DNA of 64,000 nucleotides from Adenophora triphylla var. japonica (lineage: Eukaryota; Streptophyta; Magnoliopsida; Asterales; Campanulaceae), in assembly GCA_022495995.1 (NCBI GenBank), contig JAFEMH010002082.1, positions 186,001 through 250,000 of the forward strand. Reading direction: 5' to 3'. Numbering within the stretch: the stretch's first letter is position 1; every line of letters starts with the position of its first letter. The translations under genes and the position numbers were made by a program. This document shows positions 1-9,099 of the stretch, piece by piece. The notes under the pieces were generated by a model, which searched no databases, was not told the origin of the DNA, and saw only the letters and a program-made list of their open reading frames with translations.

Positions 1-350
1 TGACTAGGGAGTTGTGGCATGCAAGCCACGTGTCCCATGACTCACCAGGCTCGTAGGAGTTTATGCCATATTTCCCGGTTTTGTCCGTTTTTAAAATAAC
101 AGTCTGGAAAATGTCCGAAACGCTCCCGAAAAGTGTCGAAAAGTGCGTTTTTCAGGGAAAGCTGTACTTTTACGTGCAACGACGTGTGTTGAGCATGCTT
201 TAACGTCGGAATGCACGGGGCAGTCCCGGGACGTCTTGTTGGCTTGGCAACGGGGAGCTTAACGGGTTTCGGTTAACCTGGAGCGGGCCAATTAATGGAT
301 TCCAGTTAACTTTCTAACGGATTTTGGCAATCCGGATTTAGGTACTTACA
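1..350 (-). repeat. Element A: partial 3' LTR (Tat-type)
   Basis: This is the end of an LTR that begins outside the window. On the plus strand it closes with GGTACTTACA, the same terminus as both LTRs of element B (7859 and 24590). It is followed at once by a purine tract on the minus strand, so in gag-pol orientation this is the 3' LTR. The remainder of the 350 bp is diverged from B's LTR, so A and B are related but different families. Its other boundary is not visible. Confidence 0.75.
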
Positions 351-362
351 GTTAGCCCCTCG
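351..362 (-). other. Element A polypurine tract
   Basis: Read on the minus strand this is CGAGGGGCTAAC, immediately before the LTR start TGTAAGTACC. Its position and purine richness fit the plus-strand primer of an LTR retrotransposon. Element B has the near-identical GAGGGGCTTC at the same place. Confidence 0.65.
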
Positions 363-632
363 ACGACGTCACTTTCGAAGGAAGTGGGGTCGTTGAAAAA
401 AGATAAAGATCCAAATCGGGGGATGCCTTAATTTGAAAGATACCTGGGCGGTCATCTGGCTGGACCCTTAGCGAAAGGATTCCTATGTATCCCGAACGGG
501 AATCATGCCTATTGTAGTTCGTAGGTCCGAGGAGCCGCGCGTGGGGACCTTGACCTGAGAGAGACTGTTGTGAGGTGTCTAAACCTGAATGAGACTATTG
601 TGAGGCATCTAAACCTGGGTTTTTTGAAACCT

Positions 633-835
633 TTGAGGGCGTGTGGCGCCTCAGACCGGAGTTGCTGATACTTTCGAGGGCGTGTGGCGCCTCAGACCGG
701 AGTTACTGAAACATGCGAGGGCGTGTGGTGTCTCAGATCGGGATGGTGGAACATACGAGGGCGTGTGGCGCCTCAGACCGGAGTTGCTGAAACATACGAG
801 GGCGTGTGGCACCTCAGAAAGGGATTGCAAGGATG
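633..835. repeat. Tandem array, about 41-bp unit, five copies
   Basis: Units begin with GAGGGCGTGTGG at about 635, 676, 717, 757 and 798, a spacing of 40-41 bp. They lie between the polypurine tract and the antisense PMD gene of element A. Open frames across them (for example 643-852) are repeat artefacts. Confidence 0.85.
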
Positions 836-1973
836 CATTTATCCTGAGATGAAGGCGTTCGTGCCTTGAGTACTGGACTCATGATGACTGCCAGGTTTAT
901 CCGCCGGGGATAAGGTGGCAATGATGGGAATAGTTGTGTTAAACTGGCGTTATTAACAACACGGAAGGATTGACGTTCTAACGACGGGGTTAGGAACGGG
1001 ATGTGGTCTCAGGAGAGACTGACTCATTGCTGGGGAAAAGCATCCAGGGTTCTGACGGGGTCAGTTAGGAACTGAGGGGGTTGATTGACGTTTTCTTCCT
1101 TAGAAGGATAGTCTTAGGATCCTGCTGGGGAGGAATGTTCGAGCTTACGGTGATGGCCGAAGAGGGATTTTTGTGCGGGCTTAGCTTGATGGCCGCTGTA
1201 GTGGGACAATCGGGCTTACGACTGGCGGCCGGGGAAGTGAACGATGGTGAAAACTGATAGAAATTTTGACGTCGGGAGACGGAATTGTGACTTGAATGTC
1301 CCGAGACAGGATGGAGCGTTTGAATGTCAAACGTCGATTTGGGGCTGGAATGAGCGTTTGAATGTCAAATGTCAACCTGAGATGTCAATGAGCGTTTGAA
1401 TGTCAAACGTTAAATTGAGATGTAAATGAGCATGTGAATGTCAAACGTCAACTTAAGATGTAAATGAGCATTTGAATGTCAAACGTCAACTGGGTACTGA
1501 GAATTTAACGTCTGGAGACGAGCGTTAGTAAAAACTAACTGAGAATATAACGTCTGGAGACGAGCGTTAGTGAGAACTAACTGAGAATTTAACGTCTGGA
1601 GACGAGCGTTAGTGAAAACTAACTGGGAATTTAACGTCTGGAGACGAGCGTTAGTGAAAACTAACTGGGAATGGATCCTCGGGGGATGGGGTGTTAGAAA
1701 GGTCTAACTCGAGGGAAATTTTACACTTTTGGGGGCCAAAAGGGGTAAAATTGAAACTGCTAGAAGTTGGGGGGCCAAAGTGGCAAGGAATCTTTCTGCT
1801 GCAGAAAGAGTCCGGCCGGACTGAACCTGAAGTTGACCAGGTTCATTCCAGCGCCGAGGCAGAGGCAAAATTTGGTCATTTCTTCCATTTATTCCGACGA
1901 AAAGGAGAGAAAAGAGAGAAGAAAACTCTTCCCAAATTGTGAGGTTTGCTCAAATTTGCGAGGGAAAATCAAC
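836..1973 (+). other. Region upstream of element A PMD gene, with two further tandem arrays
   Basis: From about 1310 to 1500 a unit carrying GAGCGTTTGAATGTCAAACG recurs four to five times. From 1500 to 1668 a 42-bp unit carrying AACGTCTGGAGACGAGCGTT recurs four times. The remainder has no credible coding sequence. A motif GAGTCCGGCC at about 1808 recurs at about 5398, upstream of the second gene of the cassette. Because this sits 5' of the PMD gene it may be its promoter region, but I see no clear TATA box. Confidence 0.6.
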
Positions 1974-4967
1974 ATGGAGGGTGATTTGGGACCAATGGCT
2001 CGTCATGGAAGGACCGATAACGAAAGAACGCGGTTGGTACGGACCATTCGAACTACCGTTCTTCCATTGAATCCGGCGGAGTTCTACCCGGCTCGGGAGA
2101 CTCATAAATCCAAAGGAGGGATCGAAAGACAGGTAAACTTCCTTCAAATTCCATTAATTTTAAGAATGTGCATTCTTTAAATGTTAGGAATTTGACTAGA
2201 AATGAGTTAGGGATTTTGGTGCCCGGATTGGGGCTTTTGACTTTGCTATGCGCCTTTGTAGAAATTGACTAGAGTGTAGTTCAATTGACACTATGGGTAG
2301 ATGACATAAAAATTTTGGTTGCAAAATTCCATGCCTAGATGCGTTTTCCGATTTTAAAGTATGTTTAAATCGGGACGGAGTAAATTTTCGAAATGTTCGA
2401 AATGATTTGAAAGTTACGAATTCGACGGAGTTTTCGAAAGGTTTTGAAAGTTCCGGGTTCGACGGAGTTTTCGAAATGTTTTGAAAGTTCCGGGTTCGAC
2501 GGAGTTTTCGAGATGTTTTGAAAGTTTCGGGTTCGACGGAGTTTTCGAAATGTTTTGAAAGTTCCGGATTCGACGGAGTTTTTGAAATGTTTTGAAAGTT
2601 CCGGATTCGATGTAGTTTTCAAAATGCTTTGAAAGTTCCGGATTCGACGTAGTTTTCAAAATGTTTTGAAAGTTCCGGATTCGACGGAGTTTTCGAAAGG
2701 TTTTGAAAGTTCCGGGTTCGACGAAGTTTTCGAAATATTTTGAAAGTTCCGGATTCGACGGAGTTTTTGAAATGTTTTGAAAGTTCCGGATTTGACGGAG
2801 TTTTCGAAATGTTTTGAAAGTTCCGGATTCGACGGAGTTTTCGAAATGTTTTGAAAGTTCCGGATTCGACGGAGTTTTTGAAATGTTTTGAAAGTTCCGG
2901 GTTTGGCGGTGTTTTCGAAATGTTTTAAAATCTTGGACCGTTAATACTCCAATCGGGATGGAAATATTTTAGGAAGAAATGAGAACTGTATCTGCGTTGC
3001 ATCATTTTGACATGCGTTCGTGCACTCTGTTGATGTCGCTTCTGTACTTAACGTATTCTTGCCTTGTTCACCTGCAGGGGCGAGGGACAGTTGACGTTCA
3101 CAACCTGAAGAGTCGGGGAGCCTTTGAGGCAGTTCGAGCGCTGTGGGAGATACTCCCAGACGAGGCTCGGGACGGAGAGAGTATTCCACCGCAGCTTGTG
3201 GTTGACTCCAGTTTGGCTGGATTTATCAGCGCGGTAGCCGCGGTGGCTGTGACGCAGAGGGCGAGGTCCATGTATGTAGCTCTGAGCGAGTACTGGTGGG
3301 ATACGACCCACACTTTTCATTTCAGGTGGGGGGAGGCGACTGTGACTCCCACTGACTTTGCAGCTATCACTGGGTTGCCAACCTGAGGCAACACGCTGGT
3401 GTGGGTGGACGGCTATACACCAGGGCAGTTGTCGAAGCTGCTGGGTTTCGATATTACCAATTCCAGGGGCTTAGGCATTCGGTACAGGTCGATGGAGACC
3501 CATCTGAGGAGGGGGATTGATGCATATGGGGAGGGGTCCCCTAGGATGACCGCTGAGCGTCTGGCTCGAGGGTTCCTATGGTTCACGTTGTCAGCGACTC
3601 TGTTTTCGACTTCTGACACATCCTGTCACTTCCCTTTGCTCGGGTCGCTGACTGATCTGGACGCCGTGAGGGGGTTCGAATGGGGGGAGGCTAGACTGGC
3701 CGAGCTCTACCACGCCTTGGACAGGTTCTCGCGGGGAGAGGAGAATACCTTGTGTTGCTTCTCATTTGCTTTGGATGTAAGTTCACGTATTTTCTCTTCC
3801 TTGTATCATTTCTGTACTCGTATGTATCTGCTCTGTAGCTGACATAACTTTCCATTTGCTTGGCAGGTCTGGTGCTTTGAGGTGTTCAGCCCGCAGCGGT
3901 GGGAGATCAAGGAAGCGTACCATTCCTTGTTCCCTGCCATGTTGTCTTGGCAGAAGGAGGTGAAGAAGGTGGTGTCATCGAGGGAGGGTACTCGACTGTC
4001 ATACGAGGAGGTGTCTCAGGCCCTGAGCCGAGAGTTCTCCGAGGGGATCCAGCTGACTTGGTGGAGCCGGATTCATGTCGGTGCGGTCCAGGTTGCTAGT
4101 GAGGTTACGCGTCGGCGGAAGCTGATGGTGGGACTTCACTGCGATGCGATGTATCTGGGGGAGAGGGTGACCCGTCAGCATGGTCTGGGATCCCTTCCTA
4201 TGGTGTCGGTGGATCCTCCTTAGCATATGCAGCATCCTTCGTCGATACTGATGGAGGAGTTGGAGCGGTATAGACAGGGCGTGTTCTATACCGAGTATGT
4301 CATAGCGGGCGCCGACTATGACACTTTCTTGAGGATGAGGCTGAGGAGCCCGCAGGTGCAGCACAGGGAGGGCGAGGGCCCTGGATATCCCCGAGACTAC
4401 CCGCTCCCACGCGCTAGGCTGGCGTACGAGGGGCTGGACGGTTCGCGTAGGCGGTTGGTGATCCCTATTCCGGAGGAGCCGAGACCTCAGTACAGAGCGG
4501 ACCCCAACGCTTCGGTGAGTGCCTTTGATTTTCTGCATTTGATAGTAGCATTCTGCAAATGTTGCATCTGTACTTTATGTTTGTCTTTTGCCGACTTTCC
4601 TGGTTTGCAGGTGTCTGGCCGTACGTACAATCAGGCCATGAGACAGTTGGACGGGTGGGCCAACTACACTAGGAGGCTCGTGGAGTTCCTGAGGTGTAGT
4701 TCCCGGAGGAGTGTGGCTGTTCATGAGCCGAGGCCGTCTAGGCCGAGAGGTTCGTCTGCTTCCACGGCTGGTGGAGCGGACTTTGCGCAGGGATTTGGCC
4801 AGTTCTCGGGCGGAACGGAGGGGTTCGGAGCTCGTCCTTCTTCGCACTCGGGGCACGAGCGGGGAGAGTCCTCGAGTTCGCAGGCACAAAGGCGACCTTT
4901 TGCGTATTCCCGCCTGGTGGAATTCGTAGATTATCTGTTCTCGACGAATCCGGCTGCTGCGGAGTAG
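1974..4967 (+). pseudogene. Plant-mobile-domain (PMD) protein gene, element A copy, two nonsense codons
   Basis: Four exons join in phase 0 with GT-AG borders: 1974-2132, 3078-3776, 3867-4514 and 4611-4967, about 620 codons. They match the element B gene exon for exon. Exon 2 carries the PMD hallmark, WWDTTHTFHF then WGEATVTPTDFAAITGL, near 3292-3380. In-frame stops interrupt it: TGA at 3384-3386 (a CGA-to-TGA change is plausible) and TAG at 4221-4223. The start is the ATG at 1974, whose exon-1 peptide resembles that of B (a P-x-E-x-YP-R-E-HKS pattern). PMD proteins include MAIN and MAIL1, and the domain is also found in transposons; the function of copies inside retroelements is unknown. Intron 1 is filled by a tandem array absent from B's intron 1. 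It lies antisense to the presumed gag-pol of element A. Confidence 0.8.
2404..2930. repeat. 37-bp tandem array inside intron 1 of the PMD gene
   Basis: About fourteen head-to-tail copies carry GAAAGTTCCGG followed by TTCGACGGAGTTTTCG, with single-base variants. The array occupies most of the 945-bp intron 1 of element A's PMD gene. The corresponding intron of element B (573 bp) lacks it. Minus-strand open frames here (2365-2659) are products of the repeat. Confidence 0.9.
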
Positions 4968-5537
4968 TGCATCGAGTGCTCGGATGACGAGCAGGACTCT
5001 GAGTAGTCCTCTTTTATTGCTTTTTTTAGACAAAATGTATGTATTGTCCAAAACAATTTGACTTGTATTTGAAAAAGGTGCCCTAGAGGCGGAACCTGTA
5101 TTTCGCACATCTATTTAGTGATTACCTTCTTCTATTTTCGACAAATAAGCAAGTAGGTTGATCAAAAAATAAATAAAATGAAACATGCACAAAAAATTGA
5201 ACTGGTTAAAATTTATGCCTATATGCACTGTTTTTTTAATTAATTGCACTGTTGCACTAGCCCGAGGCGAAAGTGGTGTTGGCAGTGGTTGATTGAAACC
5301 ATGGGAGCACGCAGATTCAAGAAATCATGAACAGGGCTTGGTTTGGAATTGTTTCCAATTTGAGCAGGCCGCAGAGTTGACCCAATCAAGCTGAGAAGAG
5401 TCCGGCCAGACTGAGAATGAGTTTCCAGAATCTTTTTAATTGCAGTTTCAGCTTTGCAATTTGTTAAGAACTGCGCATTTGCTTTGATCAGTCAGCTGAA
5501 TTCTCTCAAATTCCTAAAGGTTTTCTTCACTTTTTCC
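4968..5537 (+). other. Spacer between the two antisense genes of element A
   Basis: This AT-richer stretch of 570 bp has no credible coding sequence. The GAGTCCGGCC motif (about 5398) and pyrimidine-rich sequence precede the next ATG, consistent with a 3' end of the PMD gene and a 5' leader of the second gene. Neither a polyadenylation signal nor a TATA box is convincing. Confidence 0.4.
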
Positions 5538-6132
5538 ATGGCTCCATTTCCTAAGCTATCGTCTCGGATGCAAGAGCGATACTTGAAAAATTTCCAGTCG
5601 TGGGTACGGAACCACACGAGGCAAAACAAGGGGTTTTTCGAGGGCTGTTACGAGATGAAATCTGTTTGGGCTTTGAAGGAGCTCATGCTAGATTGGGATC
5701 TTTTGAGAGCCGCAGCTCATTTCTGGGATGTACGGAGGAATGTGTACAACTTCTCGTACAACGAAATCACTCCCACGTTTGAAAATTTCCGGGCCATTCT
5801 GGGAGGACCTGAGACAAAACAGCTAGTTCTTCCCTATGCAGGTGGCATAGCCACTGTTGAGAAGTTAGTGTTTTTGCTTGGTATCTCGGCTGAAGAAGCA
5901 TACGGGATGCTGATATTGAATACAGACTATGTCGACATCTCGGGGCTGCCCGATAGGTTTGCTGGTGTTGAGGGGAGCATTTTCGCGTGGGACGCGTTTG
6001 CTCTGTGCACGATTGCTACTTTGTTCACATTCACGTCCTTGGGTGTGTGCCATCACAGTGTACTGGACCTAGTGAGGCAGTGTCGGAATGGAGGAGACAT
6101 CGTGCCTTTGGTCCTGGGCGAGACGTTCCTGG
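5538..6132 (+). pseudogene. Second antisense cassette gene (DUF7745-like), truncated by element B
   Basis: An open frame runs from ATG 5538 for 198 codons until element B's LTR begins at 6133, so the 3' part is lost. The core near residues 50-95 reads WDLLRAAAHFWDVRR then NFSYNEITPTFENF, a pattern of a tryptophan-rich helix followed by an F-x-x-x-E-I-x-P-T-x-E-x-F strand. This recalls the retroelement-associated DUF7745/plant-mobile-like families; that assignment is from memory. The end retains IVPLVLGETF, which also occurs in the element B copy. No stop lies within the retained part. Role unknown. The neighbouring upstream gene is the PMD pseudogene. Confidence 0.65.
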
Positions 6133-6849
6133 TGTGAATGTGTGCCCCAAATTTTGTGTATTGGAAATTCACGCGAGTTTGAAGACATCCGGTTTAATTT
6201 GAAAAAAAAACGGAGTCGCCACGCCATTTTGATTACCTCAAAACTTTGAAAAAAATGTTTTATGGGTTCGGAGGTTAAGTTACCCCTTGGGAAGAACGGA
6301 TCGTCGTTCACCCAAGGTGTCTTGCCGGAGCAAGTCTCCCAAAATTTCATTAATCGTGCTTGCTTGCGTGCTTTCTTGTGTGCATGTGTTTGAAAATAGG
6401 GGGAGGGAATGTCCCAAGTCGTCTTCCGGACGTACAAACCATTTATTGGTTGTCGTTCGGGATTCCTTGGAATTTTATGTATTCGGGATTATGATCCCGT
6501 CCTCATCTTGGAATTGTGATCATTGCATTTTAACCTCGGGACTTGCATGATCGAGAGAATGACTCCCTTTATAGTCAAAGATGAGGTTCTTTAGGAAGGA
6601 ATGTCCTTAGCCCATCAATCCTACACTTTAAGACGGTCGAGCTCATATAGATGCTTCATACTCGTCTTAAGCGATAATTGGAGATATAGGGTTCAAGGTT
6701 GTCCCTTTCTAAAGAAATTATGAAACCTTTTATGGAAGAAACGATGTAAAGATAGGATCTTTTACACCGATCCGTTCCAAGGTTGCTAATGGGGACATGG
6801 GGGAATGTATGTAAAAATGACATTTTTAGTGAAAAGATGACATTTTTGG

Positions 6850-7220
6850 GTTGCAAAGGATGCATTTGATTTAAAGAAGTGATCTTTATTGCAAAGGATG
6901 CATAAAGACATGATTTTTATGCAAAGGATGCATTTTTATGAAGAAATTGGGATTTAAATATGCAAAGGATGCATGAAGATTGCATTTTGAAAAGCATAGG
7001 ATGCTAATTTAGGATAAAGATATGATCTTTAATGCAAGGGATGCTTGAAAAAGGATTTCATGTGCAAAGGATGCATTTTTATCATAAAGATTGGATTTTT
7101 ATATGCAAAGGATGCATGAAGGTGGCATTTTTATGTAAAAATAGGGTTTTTAGGTGCAAAGGATGCACCTTTGATTCAAAAGATTACATCTTTAATGGCA
7201 AGGGATGCCTAATGCATGCA
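6850..7220. repeat. LTR-internal array of TGCAAAGGATGCA units
   Basis: About ten copies of a core related to TGCAAAGGATGCA occur at irregular 30-40 bp spacing, separated by AT-rich spacers. The core has TGCA at both ends and can fold on itself. The same array is in the right LTR (23574-23930). An isolated copy occurs at about 9724, in intron 1 of the PMD gene of the same element. Confidence 0.8.
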
Positions 7221-7544
7221 AAGGGGGAAAGGGGGTATAAAGATATGATCTTTAACTATGAATGCCAAGTCCCAAGCAAAGATAATAACAATATATGAAA
7301 TGCAATGAGCAATTAAATCATATAGAGCAATTAGGATGCAAGTTTAGGGAGTGAGAGGTTACCAATGGTGGCCTCTTCTTCTTTGGGTGGAGCTAGGTGG
7401 AAGGACCAACTTCTAGATCTTCAAGGAGGAGGGAGGAGGCTTCTTGGCACCCTTTTGGCTTCCTAACTTCGCAGCATTTGCTTGAGTATAGTGTATTGTG
7501 TAATGGTTGATGATATTGTGTATGTAAAATGGGTAGAGGAGGGC

Positions 7545-7554
7545 TCTATTTATA
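7545..7554 (-). promoter_or_regulatory. TATA box in element B left LTR
   Basis: CTATAAATAG on the minus strand is followed by a GAGCCCTCC stretch. It is conserved in the right LTR at 24278-24287, where it would drive the gag-pol transcript. Confidence 0.6.
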
Positions 7555-7859
7555 GGCAGTCTGGATAAGGCTAATGAGGCCGTGCGGCTAGGAGTCCTTG
7601 GCTAATGCAGCCGTGCGGCATTATCCCTTGTGACTCAGCATGTTTCTAGAATCATGCAAGGTGGCATATTCTAGAACATTTCCTAATTAAGAAAAACGTG
7701 TTTCTTAATTAGGAAGCTTCCCCTTCAGCCCCTTAATTGTTTTGGAACAGTTCTGGAATATTTCCGGAACACTAGGAAGGTCCGGGGAATTACCGGGAAA
7801 CTTACCGAAATTATCGGGAAATTTAACCGGAAGGCATGAGCCAGATTTGGGTACTTACA

Positions 7860-7870
7860 GAAGCCCCTCG
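7860..7870 (-). other. Element B polypurine tract
   Basis: The minus strand reads GAGGGGCTTC directly before the 3' LTR start TGTAAGTACC, the expected plus-strand priming site. It matches that of element A in place and nearly in sequence. Confidence 0.65.
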
Positions 7871-9099
7871 GCAACGTCACTTGCAGGGCGAGTGGGGTTG
7901 TCGATAGAAAAGGATCCAATCTGGCGAATGCCGAGACAGATTGAGAGACCGAGGTGGTCGAGTGGCTGAACCTCTGGAAGGCTACCTACGTATCCCGAGT
8001 GGGAATCAAGCCAGGCCGTAGTTCGGAATAGGGTCCGCTGAGGAATGGAGAAGAGAAACTGGTCTCTTGCTGGGAAAGTAGAAGAGAAAATGACCTAAGA
8101 GGTCAAGCAATTGATCCTACTGGGGATATGCTAGAAGTGACCGATGTGGTCGAAGATCTAGACCTCTATGAGGGGCTACTTCATCACTGATGAGTGACGA
8201 AGGAACAGGGTGACCAAAGTGGTCGGATGGCTGGACCTTTTATGAAAGGCTACCTACGTATTCCGGAGGAATCAAGCCTTGATCGTAGTTCAAGCATCAC
8301 TAGATGGTTAGGAACGATGTCTAGGATCCTTGAGGTTTTGACAATTAATGGAGGCTGTCACCTGAAGAAACTAGAGCTTACGTCACTATCGAGGAGATAG
8401 AGGTAGCTAAAGTTTGGAAAACTAAGCATACTTCACTATTCGTGATAGAGGTAGCTTAAGTTTAGAAGAACTCGAGCGTACGTCACTATTCGTGATAGAG
8501 GTAGCTTAAGTTTAGTGAACTTAGCATACTTCACTATTCGTGATAGAGGTAGCTTAAGTTAGAAGAACTTGAGCATACTTCAGTATTCGTGATAGAGGTA
8601 GCTTAAGTTCGGATAACTTGAGCGTACTTCACTATTCGTGATAGAGGTAGCTTAAGTTAGAAGAACTTGAGCATACTTCACTATTCGTGATAGAGGTAGA
8701 TTAAGTTTAGAAGACTTGAGCATACTTCACTATTCGTGATAGAGGTAGCTAAAGTTTAGAGAACTTAGCATACTTCACTATTCGTGATAGAGGTAGCTAA
8801 AGTTTAGAGAACTTAGCATACTTCACTATTCGTGATAGAGGTAGCTTAAGTTCGGATTTCGACAATTCGGAGGTTGTCACCTAGCGTTATCCCGTTATAA
8901 CGAAATTAACGGAGGCGACTGGGAAGAAAGCTTAATTGCTTAGGAGATAAAGGATATCTTCTGAAAAGGGTGTTATCTTAGTTAAAGGATAACGGGCTAT
9001 TGGGCATTACTGCCGCCCATTCCAGTCGAGGGAGAGAGAGAGAGAAGAGAGGAAGAGAATTCGAAATTCTTTCAATCCTCTTGCTTCCTTTGATCAAGA
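7871..9099 (+). other. Region upstream of element B PMD gene with a tandem array
   Basis: From about 8375 to 8860 there are about ten copies of a 47-50 bp unit containing ACTTCACTATTCGTGATAG and GAGGTAGCTTAAG. The array holds the same place as those of element A (polypurine tract to PMD gene), but its unit is unrelated in sequence. Short PMD-flanking matches to A occur near 7900-8040 (the GTATCCCGA-GGGAATCA region, compare 487-510 in A). GA-rich sequence at 9030-9060 precedes the start codon and may be leader. No protein-coding sequence is credible here. Confidence 0.6.

Larger units (their letters stand above)
1..6132 (-). mobile_element. Element A: truncated Tat-lineage Ty3/gypsy retrotransposon
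   Basis: What remains is the LTR end (1-350), a polypurine tract, tandem arrays, and two plus-strand genes antisense to the element: a PMD gene at 1974-4967 and a second gene at 5538-6132. No gag-pol is left because the sequence is replaced by element B's LTR at 6133. Assignment to the Tat lineage rests on the near-identical layout of element B, which does retain a Tat-type pol. Extra open reading frames, often antisense, are known to be common in Tat elements. That the missing part once held a minus-strand gag-pol is inference. Confidence 0.7.
6133..7859 (-). repeat. Element B 3' LTR (left copy, 1727 bp)
   Basis: It begins TGTGAATGTG and ends GGTACTTACA on the plus strand, and aligns along its length to 22856-24590. 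On the minus strand it therefore runs TGTAAGTACC to CACATTCACA. A TATA-like CTATAAATAG (minus) sits at 7545-7554. The left edge interrupts the second cassette gene of element A. Confidence 0.92.

Noticed and set aside
643..869. Plus-strand repeated peptides with EGVWRLRPELLKH
   Set aside because: Produced by the 41-bp array; no start context, splice sites or homologue.
2365..2659. Minus-strand open frames of 81-85 codons
   Set aside because: They are read-through of the 37-bp tandem array; the peptides are pure repeats.
2404..2930. CRISPR-like appearance of regular repeats
   Set aside because: The repeats are head-to-tail without unique spacers, and the DNA is plant nuclear with introns; CRISPR arrays are prokaryotic.
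7032..7298. Cys/Lys-rich plus-strand frame in element B LTR
   Set aside because: Arises from the TGCAAAGGATGCA array; the matching region of the right LTR does not keep the frame.
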